A stretch of 64,000 bases of DNA from Allobosea vaviloviae (GTDB lineage Bacteria; Pseudomonadota; Alphaproteobacteria; Rhizobiales; Beijerinckiaceae). Both the position numbers and the translations under genes were made by a program. The stretch is taken from contig NZ_LGSZ01000031.1 in the NCBI RefSeq assembly GCF_001298265.1, forward strand, positions 124,001-188,000. Direction: 5' to 3'. A model generated the notes under the pieces. It was not told where the DNA came from. It did no database searches and was given only the letters and a program-made list of their open reading frames with translations. Shown here in pieces: positions 55,845 through 64,000 of the stretch (its first letter is position 1; each line of letters starts with the position of its first letter).

Positions 55845-56387
55845 CTAACCGGCGAGTAACTCAGCAAGGCGCTCTGTCGGATCGCAATCGAGCAGATGAA
55901 ACGGCCGGCCGATGTCGTTGGCGATCCGCCGCGCAGCGGTTTCGGCGAGGCTCTGGTGCTGGGCGAGGGTCACCAAGTCCCGAGCAGGGCGTTCGCGTCC
56001 AGCGTCGAGACGGCGACGCTCGAAGATATTAGCGGGATCGGCGGCCAGGAAAGCGATGGCGTCTAGGCTCAGGGCGGCGAACACCGTGCTTGGGATTTCG
56101 AGCACGCCATCGCAGCTGTCTATGAGACTGTGCCCGTCAAACACAACCGGCAGGATGGTCGTCCGGGTCAGCCGTTCGAAGGAGGCGATCATCAGGGCCT
56201 GGTTGTCGAGCACTGGTCCGGTGCGTAGGGCTTCGGAGGAGTCAGGCGCTTGCGTGCGATGTTGCTGCTCAGCTTTGATCAGACTACTTGCCTGTAGGTG
56301 GAGTAGCGGTGTGTGAACCGCTACTTGGCCGATGAGCGTCGATTTGCCAACTCCCGAAAGCCCGAGCAGTGCTACCCGGCGCGTCAC
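55845..56387 (-). CDS. small P-loop ATPase/nucleotide kinase-like protein
   Basis: 180 aa. Walker A GLSGVGKST at residues 9-17 directly at the N-terminus, DGHSLID in the middle, and an Arg-rich segment (ERRRLDAGRERPARD) like the lid of adenylate-kinase-type enzymes. The rest gives no firm family. Its start overlaps the stop of the PIN-GNAT gene (ATGA), so it is translated in the same operon. Might phosphorylate a nucleotide, RNA end or a partner protein. Last gene of the three-gene unit. Confidence 0.75.
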   Translation of the reverse strand: MTRRVALLGLSGVGKSTLIGQVAVHTPLLHLQASSLIKAEQQHRTQAPDSSEALRTGPVLDNQALMIASFERLTRTTILPVVFDGHSLIDSCDGVLEIPSTVFAALSLDAIAFLAADPANIFERRRLDAGRERPARDLVTLAQHQSLAETAARRIANDIGRPFHLLDCDPTERLAELLAG

Positions 56388-57919
56388 ACTGCGAACCCTA
56401 GATCCACCTGCTTGAGAACCGATGCCAACTGGTGGGGCTCAAGGTGCATGATTGACTGCGGCGGGTGCCCAGCGAAAACCTTATCGCGCTTCAGTGCTGC
56501 CAGTCCGACCGGCGGCTCGAAATGCCCGGCGAGAAGGAAGTTGATGACCTTCACCGGCCTGTCGGCAGAGGCGTCCATGCGCGTCAATTGGGCATCGGTG
56601 TAGACCGATCGCCCCCCGGCCAGTCGCCGCAAGTCCTCGGTTGAACGCGCGAGGGTCATCTCCTCGAATACGCCAACGGTGGTGATCGCCTGCGACGGTG
56701 GCAGAGCGGCCTTACCCTTATAGAAGAATAGCAGAGCACCGGGCTTGGCGATCCAGGCCTGGGCCCGGCAGAGGTAGACCTTGCGGATGGTGTTGCCCGG
56801 CCGATGAAGACCGATGTCGGCCGATGTCGGGAATAGGTTCATCTGCGACTGCTCGAACAACTCCGGGAACAGCACCCGATGGAAATCTTCCTTTATCGGA
56901 ATGGCGTAAGCGTCGACGCCCGCGCCGGCGGCGAACCGCGGGTAGTTTAGCCGAGCGAGGTCGAATAGCGATCCGCCGTCGGTAACCTCCAGCTTTTCGC
57001 GCGGCAGGGCCTTCTCATAAACCCGTTCACCGTTGGGTTTGTCATAGGTATAGGCGAAGCCATAGTATTCGAGAAGGCCAATCAGAGTCGTCTGGCTGGA
57101 GTAGGTCGTCAGATAGACGACGTCGTGCTTGTTCGACTGGGCGTACCAGAGTACCTGCTTTAGCAGCAGTTCCCCAAGTTTCACTCCGCGGCTCTCGGTG
57201 CGAACCTTGAAGGTGCAGACCTTGAGGATCTTGCCGCCCGGGAGCCGGGCGTCGGTGTCGCTCGGCCCTTCGTCCTTACGCACAACAAGGCCGGCGATGC
57301 GGCCTTCGTCCAACACGACCCAGCACTTTCGCATCGGCCTGACGCACTTGTCGCGCCACCATGCGTCGAACAGCGGATAATCGGCGCGCAAGCTCGCAAA
57401 GATCGGGTCATCGATGGGGATGGTGTGGGCGTCAACCTCCCGCACCGCGGGGAGACTGACGTTGACAGTCGCATAGGTACTGCGCAGCAGGGAGACGGCG
57501 TCGGCGACGTGCAGCACTCGGCTGGCCAAGGCCGCCGAAGCTCGGAGCGCCCGGTCGTGCAGACCCTGGTCTTGAGTGACCAGGAAGTCGACGACCCCAA
57601 TATCCAGGGCGTGCAGCAGGGTGGCGTCGACGATGTCGTTGGGTTTGCGCAGCGCACCGTAGCGCGCTTCCAGAGTTACTTTGTCGAGGCCGATCACCCT
57701 GGCGATGACCGGGAATTTCTGGATCTTGCTCAGCGAGACGCGGCGGCGGGCAACGTCCTTGTCGCGCTGGATGTCGTCCACGGATGCAGCGTGGACGCAG
57801 ATGCCGACGCCATACCGTGCCGCCTCCTGTTGAAGAGCGGCGAAGACGGGCACGACCTCGGCGTGATCCTCGAGGCCGATGAAGACATTCGTATCAATGA
57901 GGTATTTGGGAGCACTCAT
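56384..57919 (-). CDS. PIN domain - GNAT acetyltransferase - PUA/ASCH-like fusion protein
   Basis: 511 aa, three modules by reading. Residues 1-145: PIN nuclease, with Asp9 in YLIDTN, Asp95/Asp98 in NDIVDATLLHAL and Asp117 in LVTQDQGL, the acidic set for metal-dependent RNA cleavage. About 175-305: GNAT acyltransferase (GRIAGLVVRKDE, then RTESRGVKLGELLL as acetyl-CoA pyrophosphate loop, YYGFAY near the end). About 370-505: beta-rich domain (IRKVYLCRAQAWIAKPGALLFFYKG, VGVFEEMTLA) resembling PUA/EVE/ASCH RNA-binding folds. Overlaps the upstream regulator by 26 bases. Likely toxin-like effector; activity is inferred. Confidence 0.8.
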   Translation of the reverse strand: MSAPKYLIDTNVFIGLEDHAEVVPVFAALQQEAARYGVGICVHAASVDDIQRDKDVARRRVSLSKIQKFPVIARVIGLDKVTLEARYGALRKPNDIVDATLLHALDIGVVDFLVTQDQGLHDRALRASAALASRVLHVADAVSLLRSTYATVNVSLPAVREVDAHTIPIDDPIFASLRADYPLFDAWWRDKCVRPMRKCWVVLDEGRIAGLVVRKDEGPSDTDARLPGGKILKVCTFKVRTESRGVKLGELLLKQVLWYAQSNKHDVVYLTTYSSQTTLIGLLEYYGFAYTYDKPNGERVYEKALPREKLEVTDGGSLFDLARLNYPRFAAGAGVDAYAIPIKEDFHRVLFPELFEQSQMNLFPTSADIGLHRPGNTIRKVYLCRAQAWIAKPGALLFFYKGKAALPPSQAITTVGVFEEMTLARSTEDLRRLAGGRSVYTDAQLTRMDASADRPVKVINFLLAGHFEPPVGLAALKRDKVFAGHPPQSIMHLEPHQLASVLKQVDLGFAV

Positions 57920-58685
57920 ATTGTAGCGCTTCCCGCATCTTGGGTGTCGCGTAGAGGTAGGACTGCGGAGGTTCGAAACTAAATCGCTCGCGCAACTCGC
58001 TCAGGTCGAGCGGGCGGCGCAGGCGGCGGGCATGCTTGAGTTCGATGGCGACGCCACTGTCAACGCCCTCGAAATAACGGTCAAAGTTTTCGCGCGCTAT
58101 GCAGGCGCGATCAGAGAAGCGGTCCCAGATGTCGCGCGGCGTGCGACAGTGCACCTCGCCGATCTCAGCTAGGCCTAGCAGAGCGCGGGTAGGGCTGGTG
58201 GCATAAATGAACGCCGTGGCTCCAACCGGCGCAGTCACAGGAAATCGGCGGCGCAGTTCGATGGTCTTTCGGCCCTCAATGATCGCTTCGCAATATTCAG
58301 GCTTGATGCTGAACACCACGTCCCGCCGCAGTGGATAGGGGGTCTCGCCGATGATTGGCAGAAGCAGCTGGTTCTCGTCGACAGCATCGAACTGGAAGGA
58401 AGTCTCGCGCATGCTGGTCACCAGCGCAGCCGCATCGCTGAACTGCGCGTCAATCCGCAATGTGGCACCAAGGGCGGCGAGGTAATCGCGCAGGGTCGAA
58501 ACTAGGATGTCCTTGCGACCCTCAACGCGGGAGACGACGCCCTGGCTGATGTTTAGCCGGGCGGCGAGGTCGGCTTGAGTTATCCCCGCCAGATTGCGGA
58601 TCTCGCGCAAGCGCGCGCCGATATGCTCGTCGCCCTGCGACTGCGCATCCAGACGTGCTTCGAAAATCTTGCCTTCCAGCTTCAT
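57894..58685 (-). CDS. HTH (XRE) - ASCH domain transcriptional regulator
   Basis: 263 aa from ATG 58685 (GTG at 58688 also possible; GAAGGATGAG upstream). Residues 22-80 are an XRE-type helix-turn-helix (ARLREIRNLAGITQADLAARLNISQGVVSRVEGRKDI). Residues about 120-225 are an ASCH/PUA-like domain with the motif GRKTIELR at 138-145 (GxKxxExR), proposed to bind RNA. Such HTH-plus-PUA proteins correspond to COG4933-type regulators. First gene of the operon; likely autoregulator and possible antidote of the PIN-GNAT protein. Confidence 0.85.
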   Translation of the reverse strand: MKLEGKIFEARLDAQSQGDEHIGARLREIRNLAGITQADLAARLNISQGVVSRVEGRKDILVSTLRDYLAALGATLRIDAQFSDAAALVTSMRETSFQFDAVDENQLLLPIIGETPYPLRRDVVFSIKPEYCEAIIEGRKTIELRRRFPVTAPVGATAFIYATSPTRALLGLAEIGEVHCRTPRDIWDRFSDRACIARENFDRYFEGVDSGVAIELKHARRLRRPLDLSELRERFSFEPPQSYLYATPKMREALQYECSQIPH

Positions 58686-58688
58686 CAC

Positions 58689-59213
58689 GAACTCATCCTT
58701 CGAGAATCAGTATTACGTGAAAGGCATATCGGCGCCAACCTTATCCCCGCCCTCCAAACCTCACCCCATACTCTCCTCGCCCATCACCCAAACGGGGCGG
58801 CCATCCGGAGGTGTGCCAGAGGTCGGGTGAGGGTCGGCGCCTGCGGCTGGTCTCACACGCCAGACTCGGGAGGCTTCGGGGCACCGCCCTGGGGACACTA
58901 CGGTCCCTGTGCGAGGAGCTCGCTGGAACGGTCGGCGGCGACAACGCCGGTGCCGGGTTCGACGCGACGAGGCGATGAGCCGAACTGGCGTCACATGGAC
59001 CCAAGGGTGCCGGCGGCAACCGACCCGATAAGCGCGGCCCGAGGTCCGAAATCGCCGAAGGCGGAGCGCCACGGGGCGTGCGACGGGTGGCTCAATCCCG
59101 CCGCGCCGCATCCTGGCTCAACGGATGCGGATTTGTTCTCGCGCCTCGCGGCGCTCCGCCAGCCTCTGCTTCGATACGTCTGCGCCAGCGCGCGGGCGGG
59201 CTCTGGCGCGCCC
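58689..59213. other. gene-free interval upstream of the HTH-ASCH operon
   Basis: No credible CDS. The first 50 bases hold the operon promoter region (TTTCACGTAATACTGATTC read on the minus strand). From about 58760 to 59110 the sequence is GC-rich with many short complementary segments; a minus-strand frame there reads GGIEPP..., the kind of artefact produced by structured non-coding DNA. Could be a structural RNA or repeat; not identified. Confidence 0.4.
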
Positions 59214-59636
59214 CTACTGAGCCGGGGTCCAGTTCACCGTCTTGCACAGCACCCTGGCGATGCAGCCGCGTGTCGAGAGGCCGTCGGGCTTGACCGTCAG
59301 CGTCATGCCGTAGCGGCGGTCGCGCTTGGCGTCGAAGGCCGTGCCGCTCAGCGTGCCGTCGGCCTCGGGCTTGAGCGTCATCACGAGCTTGTCGCCGACC
59401 TCCTCGCCACCGCTGGTGTCCTTGATCCAGAGATTGGTCGCGCAGATGTCGCCGCCGCAGGGCGCGATCCGGACACGGGCATTGCCGTCGTCGCGCAGCC
59501 AGACCCCGCTGGGGTCGACCCCGTTGGCGAGCAAGGGAAGCGGGAGCGCCGCCGCAAGCAGCAGGACGACCGCGCCGGTGGCCGACGCCGCGGGCTTCAG
59601 ATGCACGGACTTGAGAGAGGCGGACGTCAGATGCAT
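59214..59636 (-). CDS. DUF2147 family secreted protein
   Basis: 140 aa. Signal peptide with core ATGAVVLLLAAALPLPLLA, then the DUF2147 pattern: NGVDPSGVWLRDDGNARVRIAPCGGDICATNLWIKD, GTAFDAKRDRRYGMTLTV and RGCIARVLCKTVNW. Four cysteines suit periplasmic disulfides. Function unknown. ATG 59636 chosen; upstream frame extension lacks signal character. Confidence 0.82.
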   Translation of the reverse strand: MHLTSASLKSVHLKPAASATGAVVLLLAAALPLPLLANGVDPSGVWLRDDGNARVRIAPCGGDICATNLWIKDTSGGEEVGDKLVMTLKPEADGTLSGTAFDAKRDRRYGMTLTVKPDGLSTRGCIARVLCKTVNWTPAQ

Positions 59637-59766
59637 GGATAGGCCTCCACTGTGTCTGGAGTGCCGATACGCACGGGAACGGCAAGCGGTTTCAGCGATC
59701 ACACGCAATGTGATCCTCGCGCAGCACACCGGCGTAGAGTTGGCAGACCCCAACCGGAGACACGCC

Positions 59767-60171
59767 GTGAAAACCGTCCTGACGGCCTATGCCGCCACCG
59801 CAATCGCCTTTCTCGCGATCGACGCGGTCTGGCTCTCGACCATGGCAAACCTGCTGTATCGCCCGCTGCTGGGCGACATGCTCAGCCCCAGCTTCGCGCT
59901 GGCGCCCGCCGTGCTGTTTTATGTCATCTATGTCGGCGGCATCGTCTTCTTCGCGATCCTGCCGGCGCTCGAGGCGCAGCTGTTCCGCAAGGCGGTGCTC
60001 AACGGCGCCGCGCTCGGCTTCGTGGCCTATGCAACCTACGACCTGACCAACCAGGCGACATTGCGGAACTGGCCCGCGATCGTCACCATTGCCGACCTGA
60101 TCTGGGGCACGCTGCTGACGGCGACCGCCTCGGCGGTCGGCTACGCGGCCGCGCGCCGCGTCGCGGGCTGA
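59767..60171 (+). CDS. DUF2177 family membrane protein
   Basis: 134 aa from a GTG start. Four hydrophobic helices: TAYAATAIAFLAIDAVWL, FALAPAVLFYVIYVGGIVFFAI, AALGFVAYATYDLTNQAT and IVTIADLIWGTLLTATASAVGYAAA. The DAVWL and YDLTNQAT segments are typical of DUF2177. Function unknown. Divergent from the DUF2147 gene. Confidence 0.85.
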   Translation: MKTVLTAYAATAIAFLAIDAVWLSTMANLLYRPLLGDMLSPSFALAPAVLFYVIYVGGIVFFAILPALEAQLFRKAVLNGAALGFVAYATYDLTNQATLRNWPAIVTIADLIWGTLLTATASAVGYAAARRVAG

Positions 60172-60227
60172 GGGCACGGCGCGCGATCAGGTCACGCCTC
60201 TCCCGTCATTGCGCCGGCACTGACGGC

Positions 60228-61835
<1,608 letters not shown>

Positions 61836-61950
61836 GGCGCGCGCTCCCAGGCGAATTGTTCTTGCCGGGTTATGGCGCGGCGCGGCGCAAACGCCAACCG
61901 GCGCGGATGCTCACAGGGGCAAGCGAAAATCCGCAATGCCGTCCGGGGGG

Positions 61951-62151
61951 CTATTCTCTGGCCTTGTTGATCGAGCCGGTCACGCTCGGCCCCGCCACGG
62001 CCCCGATCGCGCCGCCTGCAACCGCCCCGATCGGCCCCAGCACGATCGCGCCGGCCCCGGCCCCCGCCGCCGCGCCGGCGATGCGCTGGTCGGTATTGGT
62101 GCAGGCCCCAAGGCACGCCGCAACGGCGGCCGCGAGCATGAATTTGGTCAT
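61951..62151 (-). CDS. small glycine-zipper lipoprotein
   Basis: 66 aa. MTKFMLAAAVAACLGAC gives a signal peptide with lipobox LGAC; the body is a glycine zipper (AGAAAGAGAGAIVLGPIGAVAGGAIGAVAG) ending in a basic tail. Strong GGGAAGGGA upstream. Envelope lipoprotein of unknown role, related in style to OsmB/SlyB-type proteins. Confidence 0.8.
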   Translation of the reverse strand: MTKFMLAAAVAACLGACTNTDQRIAGAAAGAGAGAIVLGPIGAVAGGAIGAVAGPSVTGSINKARE

Positions 62152-62237
62152 GATCGTCCCTTCCCTCTCCGTCTGTCCGTGACGGGCAGGATGGGCGGGC
62201 TTGGTCAACGGGAGGTAAACTGGGCGTTTCGCGCCGC

Positions 62238-62954
62238 TCAGGGAACGATTGTCGGCCCGAAGATGCGCTCGAACTGCGCACGCAACTCGGCATCGACATC
62301 CGCCATCGTCAGCGGCAGCCCGAGGTCGACGAGCGAGGTCACGCCATGCTCGCTGACGCCGCAGGGTACGATGCCGTCGAAATGCGACAGATCAGGCTCA
62401 ACATTGAGTGAAATGCCGTGGAACGAGACCCAGCGCCGCACGCGAATGCCGATCGCGGCGATCTTGTCCTCGGCGGATGCTCCTGATGGTCCAGCCGCCT
62501 TCTCCGGCCGGCGCACCCAGACGCCGACGCGGTGCTCGCGCCGCTCGCCCCGGATGTTGAAGCCGTCGAGCGTGGCGATCAGCCAGGATTCGAGCGCCGC
62601 GACGAATCGCCGGAGATCGGGCTCCCGCCGCTTCAGATCGAGCATGACATAGGCCACGCGCTGGCCCGGCCCGTGATAGGTAAACTGCCCGCCCCGGCCG
62701 CTGCGATGCACCGGGAATCGGTCCGGCGCGATCAAATCCTCGTCCCTGGCCGAGGTGCCGGCGGTGTAGAGCGGCGGGTGCTCGACCAGCCAGACCCGCT
62801 CGCGGGCCAGCCCGTCGGCGATCAGCCCGGCCCGCATCTCCATCTCGGCGACGGCGTCGTCATAGCCGACGAGGCCCTCTGCCACGACCCATTCGACCGG
62901 CGCGGAGCCGGCAGAGCTGAGGAACAATTCGGCAAGCGCCTCGCGCGTCTTCAC
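62238..62954 (-). CDS. lipB: octanoyl-[ACP]:protein N-octanoyltransferase
   Basis: Transfers octanoate from ACP to lipoyl domains, first step of lipoate synthesis. 238 aa from a GTG start. [35 protein letters not shown] (RGG-x-T-x-HGPGQ), [22 protein letters not shown] with the catalytic Lys, and [15 protein letters not shown] with the conserved Cys are all present. Confidence 0.95.
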   Translation of the reverse strand: MKTREALAELFLSSAGSAPVEWVVAEGLVGYDDAVAEMEMRAGLIADGLARERVWLVEHPPLYTAGTSARDEDLIAPDRFPVHRSGRGGQFTYHGPGQRVAYVMLDLKRREPDLRRFVAALESWLIATLDGFNIRGERREHRVGVWVRRPEKAAGPSGASAEDKIAAIGIRVRRWVSFHGISLNVEPDLSHFDGIVPCGVSEHGVTSLVDLGLPLTMADVDAELRAQFERIFGPTIVP

Positions 62955-63076
62955 TGCGCATTAACCCTGTTTGGCCCAACCTCGACATCGAAGCGGCGGC
63001 CAGCCTCATGCTCCCTGAAAGGGCAGCAGGCAAGTTTCGTTGTAGCGATTCTCAAGTGGTGTTCCGGAGGCAGGAC

Positions 63077-63346
63077 TTGAAGGCCGATCTCGATCTCGTA
63101 CCTGTCGAACTCACCGTCGTGCTCGGCTCCGCCCGGATGCCGATCTACAAATTGCTGCGCATGGGCCGTGGCGCGATCATCGAACTCAATGCCAGCGAGA
63201 CCGACGAGGTCCAGATTCTCGCCAACAATCACCCCTTCGCCAAGGGAATCGTCGTCGTCAGCGGCTCGCGCATCTCCGTCGAGATCACGCAGATGCTGAA
63301 ACGGCCGACGGTCTACACCCTTCAGAGCGTCGCTGCGGCCGCCTGA
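63077..63346 (+). CDS. FliN-like (SpoA/FliMN C-domain) protein
   Basis: 89 aa from a TTG start with a perfect GGAGG six bases upstream; ATG 63008 gives a longer alternative with no Shine-Dalgarno. LDLVPVELTVVLGSARMPIYKLLRMGRGAIIELNASETDEVQILANN is the SpoA domain of flagellar/type III switch proteins FliN/HrcQ. No other flagellar gene is in the window, so it may be a stray component or belong to a dispersed flagellar set. Divergent from lipB. Confidence 0.8.
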   Translation: MKADLDLVPVELTVVLGSARMPIYKLLRMGRGAIIELNASETDEVQILANNHPFAKGIVVVSGSRISVEITQMLKRPTVYTLQSVAAAA

Positions 63347-63446
63347 TCGCCTTTTCCTTCGCAATGCCCTTGTGGCGAGGGATTCGATTTGCTAGACCCG
63401 CGCCGCTCCGGAGTTCACCGCCTCAGTGCGGATTGCCGGAGCCGTC

Positions 63447-63531
63447 GCGGTCATGGCGGAATTGGTAGACGCACTACCTTGAGGTGGTAGCGGGGAGACC
63501 CGTGGAGGTTCGAGTCCTCTTGACCGCACCA
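63447..63531 (+). tRNA. tRNA-Leu (anticodon GAG)
   Basis: Acceptor GCGGTCA pairs with TGACCGC. Anticodon stem CTACC/GGTAG with loop TTGAGGT gives GAG at 63481-63483. A long class II variable arm follows (about CGGGGAGACCCG), T-arm GAGGTTCGAGTCCTC, discriminator A and encoded CCA. 85 nt. Confidence 0.96.
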
Positions 63532-63549
63532 GATTGGGGCACCAGCCCG

Positions 63550-63582
63550 GCGAACGGCGATCCGCAAGGGTCGCCGTTCGCG
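63550..63582 (+). terminator. possible terminator after tRNA-Leu
   Basis: Inverted repeat GCGAACGGCGA...TCGCCGTTCGC, 18 bases after the tRNA, with only a weak T run (GTTTCG). Likely ends the tRNA transcript. Confidence 0.5.
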
Positions 63583-63720
63583 TTTCGGGCCCTCGCCGCA
63601 TGGTTTTCGCCGCGATTCCGCCTTGCTGCGTTGCAACAGCGCGGGGTCGCTGACACAAGAGCGACCGGCACCTCTCGCCGAATCCACCTCTGATCGACAC
63701 TCGAATGGCGGAGCGGGCCG

Positions 63721-64000
63721 ATGACGGACACCCACAAGGCTTCCGGCGACACGCTCGAACGCCCAATCCGCGACGAGGATGGGGCAATCGATTCCGCACT
63801 GGTCGAACAGGTTTCGCAGGCGCTGCTGCTGTCGGACCTGACGACGCTGCGCGCCGTCGTCGCCGATATGCACGAGGCGGATCTCGGCGCGCTGCTCGAG
63901 GCGCTGGATACCGAAGAGCGGCCGCGGCTGATCTCTCTGCTCGGCGCCGACTTCGACTTCACCGCCCTGACCGAGGTCGACGATTCGGTCCGTGAGGAGA
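63721..64000 (+). CDS. mgtE: MgtE-type magnesium transporter, N-terminal fragment
   Basis: Open from ATG 63721 to the window edge (93 residues). The region ALLLSDLTTLRAVVADMHEADLGALLEALDTEERPRLISLLGADFDFTALTEVDD is the MgtE_N helical domain (repeated LRxxxxxxxxxDLGxLLExLxxEER units) preceding CBS domains and the membrane pore. Function as a Mg2+ channel is inferred from that domain only. Confidence 0.85.
   Translation, partial: MTDTHKASGDTLERPIRDEDGAIDSALVEQVSQALLLSDLTTLRAVVADMHEADLGALLEALDTEERPRLISLLGADFDFTALTEVDDSVREE

Noticed and set aside
58761..59111. 116-codon minus-strand frame reading GGIEPP...
   Set aside because: Such GGIxPP frames usually arise from translated structured RNA or repeats; Arg/Pro-rich composition and no domain.
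63392..63873. minus-strand frames with GLEPPRVSPLPPQG
   Set aside because: They are the antisense translation of the tRNA-Leu gene.

Overview
The window is high-GC, densely coded bacterial chromosome. Gene content and order point to an alphaproteobacterium of the Hyphomicrobiales (Rhizobiales), plausibly near Bosea. The main reasons are the blocks aminotransferase-hom-glpX-recJ and argS-SPOR protein-nagZ-scpA-scpB-tatABC, the type 2 argC, ErpA, DUF1489, and the intergenic palindromic repeats common in this order. The genus is a guess.

Layout. 1-651: 3' end of a molybdenum aldehyde/xanthine oxidoreductase subunit. 1163-8571: sulfate assimilation and uptake on one strand (cysH-cysD-cysN, then sbp-cysT-cysW-cysA). 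Sulfate is imported by the ABC transporter, activated to APS by CysDN, and reduced to sulfite by CysH. Sulfite reductase is not in the window. 8962-9036: tRNA-Glu. 9188-15476, minus strand: recJ, glpX, hom, a small membrane-anchored protein and a class I aminotransferase. 15685-20771: a lipoprotein, phaC (PHA synthase), a FadL-type porin and an FAH-family enzyme. 20850-23301: argC, agmatinase and a small membrane protein.

23432-35280, minus strand: the cell-envelope and chromosome block tatC/B/A, an orphan ABC ATPase, scpB, scpA, nagZ, an orphan TRAP binding protein, a SPOR-domain protein, argS and a dGTPase-like gene. 35382-46291: erpA, HPP protein, dual cold-shock protein, LysE exporter, DUF3429, sirtuin, an aminotransferase, altronate-dehydratase-type enzyme, phasin, and a D,D-carboxypeptidase with a SPOR domain. 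46355-51608: a J-domain/VWA pair, panC, a parDE pair whose toxin is frameshifted, DUF1489, a VOC protein, an SDR and DUF4279.

51612-61835: the two subunits of a biotin-dependent acyl-CoA (probably methylcrotonyl-CoA) carboxylase, separated by about 6.6 kb of accessory DNA. That interval holds a CDF-like protein, an SDR, a decayed uvrA 3' fragment, and a compact three-gene operon (55845-58688, minus): an HTH-ASCH regulator, a PIN-GNAT-PUA-like protein, and a small P-loop kinase. This operon looks like a toxin/RNA-processing or defence module and is the most interesting item here. 61951-64000: a small lipoprotein, lipB, a stray FliN-like protein, tRNA-Leu, and the start of an mgtE-like magnesium transporter.

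No rRNA, CRISPR array, transposase or prophage was recognised. Coordinates include stop codons. All homology statements come from reading motifs, not from database searches.
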